NCBI GenBank assembly: GCA_032358255.1
Contig: JAULBX010007885.1
Span: 55,508 to 119,507, forward strand
DNA length: 64,000 nucleotides
Direction of reading: 5' to 3'
From: Heterotrichella gracilis
Lineage: Eukaryota; Sar; Xanthophyceae; Tribonematales; Xanthonemataceae
Below are positions 36,131-46,500 of this stretch, piece after piece; the first letter of the stretch is position 1, and each line of letters begins with the position of its first letter. The notes beneath the pieces were generated by a model. It ran no database searches. It was not told where the DNA came from and saw only the letters and a program-made list of their open reading frames with translations. The translations under genes were made by a program, and so were the position numbers.

Positions 36131-37596
36131 AATTACTCGTTTCCAATTGATCTTCACCACGGTGCTCGCAGTTGTTGTGCAGTCCATTATAATCCTGCTG
36201 AATATGTATGTTGTGGTCCCCTTGGCGCTCACCAACTTGTTGTTCCCCCCTGCAGCTCGTGACCCATCGCCCCCCTGCCAAGGAACCGCTGCGCCACCAC
36301 CTGAGTGGTGTGGGATTTGGCTAAAGGACACTCCAGCACGCAGCTTGGCTAGTGTTTTTGTTTTATGGAGCGGAGGGGTGCAGCGGGAGGGCCGATTGCA
36401 GCCGCCGAAGACGCAGCAGTCGCGTCGCGAGTAGCGGGCTGTGAGGCGCCCCAGGGGGCAAGCGGTGGATGGGCGAGCATGCAAGGCCGGGCAGGGCAGT
36501 GGCCTGTGGCAGGGCAGTGGCCTGTGGCAGCAAATGGTGTACTTGCCATGCAGCTGCTGGGCCATGCATGGATGGATTTCTGTTGCATCCAATTGTGGCT
36601 ATGTTCTGCGGGCTTCTCCATCCTTTCTTTTCCTCATTGCCAGGGTTGCTGTGCAGTACAGTGCGCAATGTAAGAGTCGCCTTCCTGTGGGATAGGTGCT
36701 ATTTTTCTTGAACTTGTCTAGTATAGTCATTGAATTTCGAAGGAAATTCAAGCATAGCTATGCAGATGCAAGTGACCTTTTTACAAAGTGCACTTTTGCA
36801 TAGAGTGCGTTCAAAATGATCTTGTCAGCTGGATTGAGAAGGGGGGCAGTTGCATGGAGGACACCGAGGGCGTCCCTCAGCAAGTTTCCTCTCTTGTCCC
36901 CCTGCATCCACGCACAGTACTAGCAACATTCACCTTTTTTTTCAACGGCTTAGTTAAACTTGCTCAATGGTCACTTGAGTTTTTTGTGAGGGACGCAGCG
37001 GTGCCATAGTTTCCAGTGTTTGCTGGATTGGGATAGGGCTCAACAGTGTTTCAAACGGGGAATGTGTTTAGAGCCTTTGGGGTCTGGTGCTAAGCAGTGG
37101 AATCAAGAGCATGCACCAGACCCCAAACAGCCTATTTGGCAGGCGTGGTTGTAGCCAGGGACCTGTCACAAACTTTGAGATATATTCCACCAAGCAATTC
37201 ACAGCTTGGCTGACCTCCTTAGGGGTTAGTCCACCCCCCCCTATCGTGGTTCCCTTTTCTTTCTTGTTTCTTCTTCTTCTTTCTTCCTACTGTAGCAATT
37301 TAACACTTGCAGCAGGCACCGGGGTACGTTTGTAACACTGCGACCAGTCTTCAAGAGATTCAGGGTCTCATGACTACGGTAGTCTGTTGACCGTTGTTGA
37401 ACAACCTAACTTTTCCCCCTCGGGGTCGGACCCTCCCCGATATATCGGTATTGCAGTACCAAACGACCTGCGTGCATGCACACAGCGTACATCAAACCGT
37501 TTTGATGTTTGCACTTGAACGTAGTGAGCTCAAGAGGTCTTCTCAACCCGGCAGACAGTCCGTATGAAATAAGTAGTCAGCTGCAACAGGCGTGGC
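36131..37596. other. Intergenic region with small repeats
   Basis: This is the 3' flank of the kinase gene (TGTAA at 36669-36673 is a candidate poly(A) signal) and the upstream region of the glycosyltransferase gene. It contains a perfect 18-bp tandem repeat (36491-36526), a small palindrome TTGAATTTC...GAAATTCAA near 36731-36751, a pyrimidine tract near 37251-37290, and CCGATATATCGG near 37437. No gene was recognised. Confidence 0.5.
36491..36526 (+). repeat. 18-bp perfect tandem repeat, two copies
   Basis: CAGGGCAGTGGCCTGTGG occurs twice head to tail, downstream of the kinase gene. Confidence 0.85.
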
Positions 37597-40087
37597 ATGC
37601 TGGCATTCCGAGGCATGCTGGCGCCCCGAGTGGTAGTGTATGCTCCAGGTAAAGCGCATGCGCGGAAACACCCTGAAAGCCGGTCAGTATAATTGGGAAC
37701 ACAATTTTGTTGCGGCATGCTTGTGGGTGGAAAGAGGCTTAAATGGCGAAACCCCGGCAATCCTGGGCAATCCCCTCGTGCCACCCTACCGCTACCTACA
37801 TATTTGACGCTCGTAACCCAGTTCCACGGGTGATGCAGGCTCAAGAGGAGATGTTGAGCCCTTGTTGCATGTTTCCCGGCAGCTTGACCAGCGCGGCGTC
37901 CACGTCACATTCGTGTGCCATGAGGTGGGTTGGGTGCGGATGTCAACAGCTGCAGCAGGGTGCCATACTCCTGTGCACTGAAAACCTTTATCCGAGCATA
38001 TATTCCTAATCCTTTGATTTTGAGCAGCGCACCTCTGGGTGTCAGACCCGCCATTGCTGAGCCTGACCTTTCATGCAACCCATCACAGGAGCACATCTGG
38101 CAAAACCACTTACCCTTGGTTAGTTTCGTGTACCTGTTTACAATGATCCCACCGCAGGTTTACAAATCAGACGTTGAAGCTGCAAGCAGCGCAGCCAGCT
38201 CCCACATCTCGTACCACCCCTTGCACGGAGACCCCCATGCCAATAGGGGTGGTGAGGCCACTGCCGGGCCAGCGGCAGAAGCTATCTGGGAGCGCCAGCT
38301 GGCAGACTATGAACACGCTGCCCAGGATGCAGATCTCTTGGTCTTCAATTGGTTTGGCTCGGTAGCTGTTCACATCGCAGAGTATCTCAAGATACCAGCA
38401 GTGGCGGCGTGGGTGGTGCCCTTTACCGCCACCTCAGAGTTCCCTTGCGTACAGGTAAGCACACCGCGCTTTTGAGGGTATAAGATATACAGGCATACAA
38501 CAGTGCCTAACAGGGTGGTAACCCGTGTTGTCCTGAAATTGGCTGACCCCGCAGCACACCACCAAATTGGTATCTGAAACTCCTGGTCGCCACTCTCAGT
38601 ACCTTCCCATATCCAGTGTGATGCCCAATGCCCTTATGACTTCATCCTTTGCGCAACACTGGCCCGCATCACCCAGGCCCAACTCTTACCCCGTGTGTTC
38701 CCACCTCCCCCCTCCAGTTCACCAGCCCCTCCATGCGCGCCACCTGGCACAACCTCCAGCAGCAGTATGGGCAGCAGCAGGGCACCCTGGCCACACACCT
38801 GCTGTGGGAGGGACTCATGTGGTCTGCATGCCAGGTGGGTTTGGGGAGCATTTGACATACATCTTTATGAGACTGTGTAAAACTGCATGCATACGATTCA
38901 TTTCAGAATGCTTAATTGGAAAGAGAGAACGGGGACGGGCAAAGGCGGAGTTATGGGGCCACTGGCTCGCACAGCAGACATTTGCCTACAAGAAGCTTGA
39001 CTTATCTATGCTTGCACCAAAGATTTACCAACATATGGTGTTTTTATCACAGCGGCCAATCACAAAGTGGCGCGCAGCCAGGGGCATGGCAGCGGGCCAG
39101 GGCCAGTTCCACGCCATGCAGCAGCGCAACACCCCTGTGCTGTGTGGGTGGAGCCCCAGGGTGGTTGCCAGGCCCGCAGATTGGCCCCAGCGCGTGGTGG
39201 TGTGTGGCTACTTTGCAGCCAGGTGAGGGACCATGCACTGCCTGCTGGGCCCCATGTGGCATTGCAGTTGAGCGGCCCAAAGCATGGGATCACGCCAATG
39301 CTGCACACAGTGCTGTCATTGGTGCAATGCGTGATGCGTTTGCAGTAGCCTGGATTTTCTTTGCGATTTGGGAAAAATAGGCGTTTGCTTTGTGAGTCAC
39401 CTGTAATCAAATGCCTGGAGAATATCCCACATGCGCTTGCTCCATATATGCAGGGGGTCTCCCCTCCACCACTGGCAGCCCCCACAGCACCTCAAGACCT
39501 TCCTCCAAGCACGCACCAGCGCCCGCCCCACTGTGTACATGGGCTTTGGCTCAGCGGTGTGCAAGCAGCGCGCGGTGGGCACAGCCCTGGTGGCTGCGGC
39601 GGCCTCGCTGGGATTGAGGGTGGTGCTGGCGCGTGCGCTGGCACCCGCATGCGGACCCGCGGTGCTTGGTGCGCTTGAGGAGCAGGGGGGGCTTGTGGTG
39701 GTGGACTACGTGCCGCATGGGTGGCTGTTTCCACAGCTGGATGCTGTGGTTCATCACGGGGGGGCATCCACCACAGCTGCTGCACTGCATGCGGGGGTCC
39801 CACAGGTGGTGTGCCCGATTGAGTACGATCAGCATTTCTGGGGGGAGCGTGTGGAGACCCTATGGTGTGGTCCGCCTCCGTTTCCTGTCGAGGATGTGAC
39901 CAAAGCAGGGATGGTGGAGCGGTTGCGGGAGGTGTGCGGGTTGGGTCCACAAGGGGATTTGTACAGGGTGACAGCCAAGAAATTGGCTGTGGAATTGGCG
40001 CAGGAGCATCCCGGGGATGAGGTGGCAGCGCTATTCATTATGGAGCTGCTAAATCGCTTGACCAATGCAAAGGGGCAAGGCACATAG
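37597..40087 (+). CDS. UGT80/sterol-glucosyltransferase-like enzyme (GT1)
   Basis: Six exons in phase, 451 residues: 37597-37648, 37839-37924, 38158-38454, 38718-38834, 39053-39222, 39454-40087. Enzymes of this family transfer a sugar from a UDP-sugar, typically to a sterol hydroxyl. The short first exon gives MLAPRVVVYAP and joins GSRGDVEPLLHVSRQLDQRG, the family's N-terminal G-x-RGDV-x-P loop. Further family stretches are FVCHE, YHPLHGDP, SPRVVARPADWP, VYMGFGSAV, and the C-terminal donor-binding HHGGASTTAAALHAGVPQ with PIEYDQHFWGERV. Plant UGT80 proteins are 600 or more residues with an N-terminal extension; this one is the catalytic core only, so membrane-associating segments are not evident. 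Start is 37597 or 37615. The acceptor is inferred from the family. Confidence 0.9.
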
Positions 40088-40102
40088 TGGGCATCTTTCT
40101 GA

Positions 40103-40107
40103 TGTAA
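40103..40107 (+). terminator. Candidate TGTAA poly(A) signal, glycosyltransferase gene
   Basis: TGTAA lies 16 bp past the stop codon. This would give a very short 3' UTR, so a later site is possible. Confidence 0.35.
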
Positions 40108-40534
40108 CGTGCGCTGTGTCAGCATGCTGGATCAGCTCAGCAAGGCAAATAAATACATGGCCTAGAGCTTGCAAAACGTGGAGAGCACAGGGCGTTATCC
40201 ACATGCACACACTGTCGCATCATGATTAAGGGGGCAAATCAGCATGCAAATGGGACGACGGGGATGGGTACCCACGTGGCGGTCCGCTGAGCAGGTGTCC
40301 AGGATCTGACGTACGAATGGATTTGGGTGATTCTTTACCGGCTGGGGTCCTCGTCGAGCTTGAGAAATGCGCAAAACGTACTTGCATGTCGACCAGGACC
40401 TGTCAGAGACGTTCACTGCTGTCTCACATTGCCTGGCAGTAAATTTGGACACGGTTTACGGCTGATTGTCGGCCTATATGTGCAGTGACTAAGCTGCTTC
40501 ACATAGAAGCATAAGCATTGTCAGCTATCCATTT
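40108..40534. other. Short intergenic gap
   Basis: About 430 bp between two genes on the same strand. No coding or repeat signal was recognised. Confidence 0.5.
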
Positions 40535-42413
40535 GTGATAGAAAAGCACTACCGTGCGTTCAATACACGAGCCTGCAGCCTCGGAGTCGCAGGCCTGTCG
40601 CACTCAAGGCCCACTCCCATAATGCCTCCCTCCCCCCACAACAGTCACGGCAGCCACAGGGCCCCTCAGGCGGGCTGGAGCGGCACTCAAACACCTCCTG
40701 AAACGCTCCCGTCACGCCCCACCCGTGACCAACCCGCCACCAGACGTGCAAATGGTGGCGGTGGTGGGGCAGCGCCACATAGTCACCGACGGTGGCGGTC
40801 AGGTGCCGCCTCAGCAGCAGCCCCACTGGATGACCCCACCGCAGCCAACTGCACCCAAGGGGAAGTAAAACATGGGCATGGCGTGGGAGGGGGCGCCCCC
40901 ATGGTGGAGGGTTTCCGCAGCCAGCAGGGTTTCACACCCTTGGAAGGGGAGCAGCTCACAGCCAAGGTGGGTCCCTTGTCACAGCCATGTTGGCAACAAC
41001 AGTAACAGTTGAATGATTCAGCCTATATCTCATAGCCTGGGCCGCCCCTGGGCTGGAGTCTAATACAGGGCCCGGCCGTCAGGGGGGGAGCTACAAGCTA
41101 GGGGTGCGCATGTGCAGTGGCTGTGCCCATGTTGGTGCCTCACAGGCTGCTCCTGCGGGTGCCACCTGCATTCCCCCGGTGGCTGTGGCGCAGCGGCATC
41201 ACTTCCATGGCATGCGGTCACTGCTCATTGCTGTGTGAGACTGTAACATTAGCCCAATTGCGCCTGATCCCAATACCGTTCAATGGCATTCAATGACATT
41301 ACATTATTTACTGCCTGGACAGCCCAGTCATGCGCCATGTGGCATGCGCATGGCCTGAGGCACTGCCAATGAGTGTGCATGGGTGGATGCGCCACGTGCA
41401 TGTGCATGTGCACTACTAGTGATTGAATTGGCAATCATTTATGAGCATGCACCCGGCGCACTGCGTGATCAGTGATGGCCCTGGCTGACGCGTGACCCTA
41501 CGGTAGGGTAACCCCTCATGATGTACTATTGACAAGAGTGCGGCATTTGGGGTGGCATGCTTGCACCTGTGCCATTGCATGCATGGTCAAGCCACCATTT
41601 TTCATTTCTCCACTCCCCGCCCCCGCACACACAGGAGCAGGAGGAGGCTGCTGCCATTGCGTGTGGGCGCACAGTGCTGGGCGGGCTCAAGGCAACCCCC
41701 ACTGCCGCTGAGAGAAGCAACATGACAGAGGAGGTTGGGGAAGGGGATGTGAGTAGCAGTGCCTTCTATGCACACTATCATGCGCCATGTTCACATGCTT
41801 TTACTGATTGCCGATGGTTTGCAAGCGGTGAGGTGGTGAGGCACATGCAGTAAAGCGCGCACATGAGCAAATCTGTGGAAGGATCTTTGGATATACACTG
41901 ACAGACTCATGTTGGCAACATGTGTTTGTCGGTGTATGATCAAAGGATCATTTCACAGATTTTCTCATGTGCGCACTACTGCACGTGCTTGATAAATGTG
42001 CAGTACTGCATGCGTGCATCCCCATGTCGTAAACTGTATGCTCGGCTTAATATTACCACCCGGCCTCACGCTGCGGATTGAGTCACATACATGTCTAGCG
42101 TTGCACAACTTGATCTTGGTGCACCTGCATGGTCCAGGACTGACCGGTGTCCTGGTTGCTGTGGGTGCAGCCAGATGTCCCTCCCACATGAAAATTGACA
42201 CCCGGACTGTTGTAGGTGCCCCCCGCTGAGCAAGCCAGCCTGGCCATCGGATGCCGCGGCGTGAGCGTCAGCACCTGGCCTAGACCCGATCATGGCATGA
42301 GCACACTCACATACAGCCAGCAGCTGATCAGTGGTTTTGATGTCCAGCACGCAGCCGCAGCTTGGCAAGCTCAGCCAAGTGAGCAGCAATCATTGCATTA
42401 TGACAGTGGCTAA
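40535..42413 (+). CDS. Unrecognised low-complexity protein, three exons
   Basis: Exons 40535-40966, 41635-41748 and 42216-42413 have consensus GT/AG borders, all phase 0, and stay open to a TAA, giving about 247 residues. The N-terminal 140 residues are rich in Pro, Ser, His, Gly and Arg and look disordered. A Glu/Ala helix (GEQLTAK/EQEEAAAIACGRTVLGG) crosses the first junction. The C-terminal exon contains IGCRGVSVSTWPRP. No family is recognised and no catalytic motif is seen. An alternative in-frame start is the ATG at 40622. Intron 2 carries a hairpin element (41857-41974). The consistent phases support a real gene, but without similarity the model is tentative. Confidence 0.45.
41857..41974. 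mobile_element. MITE-like inverted repeat (hairpin)
   Basis: A 118-bp near-palindrome: the 59-base left arm, beginning GCGCACATGAG, matches the reverse complement of the right arm (ending CTCATGTGCGC) at most positions, with almost no loop (ATGTTGG/CAACAT centre). It lies in intron 2 of the gene at 40535-42413. The structure fits a small non-autonomous DNA transposon; no convincing target-site duplication is visible. Confidence 0.7.
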
Positions 42414-43547
42414 TAGCCTATAAAGATTTCACTCAGTCTGAACTGAGTTGGGTGGCACCCCTGGCCCAGTGGCACAATCAGATTCACTAGTCTAAGCTTT
42501 CAGTGGAATAAAGACACCCCAGGCCGCCCAAGGCTTTTAGTGGACTGCATCTTTAGACCTCGGGATTCAATCAGCGCTGTGCTTAGGTGCCATGCCCTTG
42601 TTACCCACGCCATGTTCCACTGCAGCTTTTTTCTGGGGCCCCCGCCTGCTTGTGTTTTTCAACGCCGCAGCAAGTTGCTGCTTGCCACGATGGTACTACC
42701 ATAGTATGCCACCGTGTGTGGGGGCGTATCATTTCTTTCTTTCAGCCTGCTGAACACTTGAGAGCCTCTGAGCGCCATAACAATATATTGTATAACTGTT
42801 GCATTGATCATTAAAAAGTTTGTGACGGTATCATAAATCGTCATCTGATTCTGAATCAGATGACCTTGAACTTCAAGTTCAGGAATGACGTTTCAAAACC
42901 ACATTGTGAAATTTTCCTTTTAAAGGATGATTCATACTGTTTGATGTTTTGACGTATTATAAGGCTGACCCTAGCCTTGGCTACCAGCCTTGTTTGCGAC
43001 AGCCGACATGCTACCTTTCATTGGACCACCACCAGCTGAATGAAAAATAAACCCAGGAGCCCAGCCCCCAGCTGCTGCACACAGAGCAAGGAACCACTCT
43101 GATTGTTTGAAGAAAAAGGGAAACGCAATTGGCATTCCTGTTGTCATGGTGCGGCCAACATCGTGTCTCATCACTGCAATAAAAATGGCTTTAAAGATTC
43201 TTGCGCAGCACTGTATCTGTCCTAGTTCGTAGTACGTATAATTGCTGAAGGAAAAAGCTAAGCAGCACTGTCGTACATGCCATTGCATGCCTTGCCCAGC
43301 GATGCATTGGAAGGTGCGTGCTGCTGTACGTATTGTGTACATGATTTCAAAACAGTGGAGCAAACCTTTCATAGACCAGGCAATTACCAGAAATGACCAA
43401 GGAGGTGAGGTGCACAGCATGAAGACGTTGTTGTGCCATTGGAGTGCCACACGTGCCACTGCACACCCACCAACCCCCTCGCTTCGCAATTCGCGGCACC
43501 CCTTTGCCTCCCAGCCCCTGGTCAGCACAGCCTCACGGGGCGACCAG
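42414..43547. other. AT-rich region between convergent genes
   Basis: Both neighbouring genes end here. Two adjacent perfect or near-perfect palindromes stand out: CATCTGATTCTGAATCAGATG (42842-42862) and CCTTGAACTTCAAGTTCAGG (42864-42883). They are enclosed by CGTCAT...ATGACG. Either could act as an RNA hairpin in a 3' UTR or be a transposon footprint. No gene was found. Confidence 0.5.
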
Positions 43548-46500
43548 TTACGAGCTGCCCAGCTCCTCCTGACCCCAGCTCAAGCCGCCCATGGCCAGGG
43601 GGGTGAAGAACCATGAGGTGAGCGGGTAGGCCATCTGCTTCACAACTTCCTGCCAGATGCCAGAGTCAAACTGCCCCAGCGCGCCCCTGGCCAGCAGGTA
43701 CTTTGACCTGAAGGCAGACCCCATCCCTGCCCCGGGCCTGGGGGGCAGCTTGCGCGCCTGCACACTGAGCATGAGTATCTGCTGCACGTGCTTGCGGAAG
43801 GCGGGTGGGTAGTCCTTGTGTGTCTGCACCGTCCATGCTGGCTGCGTGAGTGCAAGCACCAGGTAGCGCACCCAGGTGCCAATCTGGGGCAGCGCGTGCG
43901 TGGCAAATAATTGCCTGCGGGGGCGGGGCCAGGGCGGTGAGGAACAACAACATGCCACGGAACTGAGTGCAAGCTTGTATACAGTGGGGACAGCCACTGT
44001 GCAAGAAGGTGTGGAGGCATTGCGTATTACACTCCCTTCCCATGAGGGTCTGGTAAGGGGCATTCATCATGATGGAGCAACAGCAGCGGCGTGACTGCAC
44101 ACCCTAAGGAAGGGTTTGCGCAAACGCGAGTGGTGTACCTTTGTTGGTCTGAGTATGGTGGCATGAGCGTGGCATCAGTTGGCGTCACCCCTTGCGCCGT
44201 CAGGTACTCCATGCACGCCATGATGCGCATGACGTAGCTTGGCTGCAGCCACAGCTCCTGGACTGAGTGGCCCTGGCACACCTGCAGGAACTGGGAGGGG
44301 GGGGCGCAGGAGGGTGTCAGATAACCATTCAACAAAAGCTTAATGATTAGGTTTCACTGAGTACTTTCAATTTTGCCTTGCGGCAAAATGTGCAGAAAAT
44401 TGAAATATAACAGAAAACATTTGGTTTTTTTTATATTTTAGGTCAGGTGTGTGGGTATGTGTGTAGCGGCACGGAGTAGTGCCAGCATTCTAACATGCAC
44501 AGACGGTCGGGGATTGTAGGGACTGCCATGCCATGTGTCAAACCAGCAGCACACGGGAACCAGCCCCAACCACGCTGACATGCAGCTCAGGTTTCAATGC
44601 TTTGAGCAAGTGTACCGCAGCCAATCCTGTCCGTGCTTCCCAGGATGCACACAGGGTGTGGGCACCACCACAGCCTCTGCCGCCCTCCTAGGCTTTGACC
44701 CTTACCGCGTATAAGCACACATCCATTGCGTTCCTCCCCTTGCAGTTGAGCGCCCCCAGCTCCGCACCCCCCTTGGCCAGCGCCTTGAGTGATTGCAGCT
44801 GGCCAAGTGCTGCCGCCCAATGCACCACAGAGCAGCGCAGCATTGGCGCCCCAATGCCGCCTTCCGACACCCCGCCAGCCAACACATCTCGCCTGCAGGG
44901 AGACAGCCAGGTCAGGCGTTGGTGGGGGGAGGTGTGTGTGTGGTGGGGGGGGCAGGGATGGCAGTCAGACTGCGTACAAGGGGTGCACGGGAGGGTGTGT
45001 GGAGATATACTAACGCTGCGGCACCATTCTCCCTGGTGCGCTTGAACCAAAGCGACGGGTCAAGGTCAGACAGGGTATGATTTACGTGGTACTAGACCCC
45101 ACCACCCACCCACCTAACCCACCCACCCACCCATCCCCACCTGCACAGCCAGTCGGCCACAAACTGCAGCGGCGCGTTGCTGAGTGCCGTTGCGTTAACA
45201 TGCGTGAACATTTCAAGCAGCTGGTTCATCTCAGCCAGGAACCCCCATGCGGCAAACACCGCCACCGCACGCTGAACAGCCGTGGGGTTGACGTGCTGGC
45301 GCACGCTGGGGCGGCAGAGGGTGCTGAACTCAGGCTGCACAACGGGGAGGCAGGGGGCAGGGTCAGAGCTGGTGACAAGTGGCAATTGGATGCCTGTAAA
45401 GGGATTTTCATGCAGGTACCAAAAGACATAGGGCAAATGGGACCCAGCGCTATACACGTTTAGCGGGCCCACCTCGTTGGCAATCACCCGTACCTGCACT
45501 GATCAAATTGCTTGTAAATTGGCTAATGGACAAGGGTATTGTGGTAATCTGGCCGATGTTGCATGGTGGTGCTGGTCCCAGCACACAGCTATCTGGTTAC
45601 TATCTGGGCGCATGCAAAGTATCCCAACTACTAGGCCACATTCGGGTACAGCCACATGGGTTATGGTAATGCTTATGTTAACCCTAGTTATGGTAACCCC
45701 CTCCCGGTCAGAGTTTCACCTTGAGTAGCAGCGCCAGCCACTGGAAAGGCTTCTTCCCACCATTGACCGAGTTCTCTATGCCATCATCAATGTAGCGCGC
45801 AGCCTCGCCCGGGTCGCCCCCCGCCCTCAGCAGCGGCATGAGCGCAGCGCGATTTGCCGACAGCACCGCATGCGTCACGGGGTTCAGGCGCGCGCTGTCC
45901 TGCTTGTGCACATCGGCGCCGGCCTGCACAGGGGGTGCGGATGGGCGCCATGAATTGACAAGGGAGAAGCGCGAGGGAGGGGGCAGGGTTGGAAGGGTGT
46001 TACCACGGTTGTTAATATATAAACCAGGCATTCCTGGTTTATATATCAACACCCCTGGTGTTACGCATGGATGCCAGGTTGTACATATGGGGTGGGCTGC
46101 TAGCAATGGCCATGGGCAGTGTGCAAGGGCATGCAATGGGGTGCATGGACCACGCAACAGGTGGTGTGCATGGGGCATGGGCACATGATCATGCATACGG
46201 CAAAGCCCGTCCTCCCACCAGTTACCCAGCCAGCGCAAGCTCCATGTCCCACCATGGCACTGATGCAAGCCCCAGCCACACGCCACACTACCTAGAGGGT
46301 TAGTGCATGTCCATTGCACCTGACAACCCACTCTCTGTCCGCTTGCAATCAACCCCCTTACAGTAACAGCAAGCGCATTTTGCCTACGCCGGGTCATGCC
46401 CCCTTACCTGCAGCAGCAGCCGCACCAGCATGCCCGACTGGTCCTCCCCGCTGCTGCCCTCCACCCTGGCCTCAGCAGTCATGTGCAGCGCAGTCTGGCC

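Noticed and set aside
37743-38009. Alternative first exon of the glycosyltransferase starting at 37743
   Set aside because: It would need a 26-base intron. The exon 37597-37648 joins in phase and restores the family's N-terminal glycine loop.
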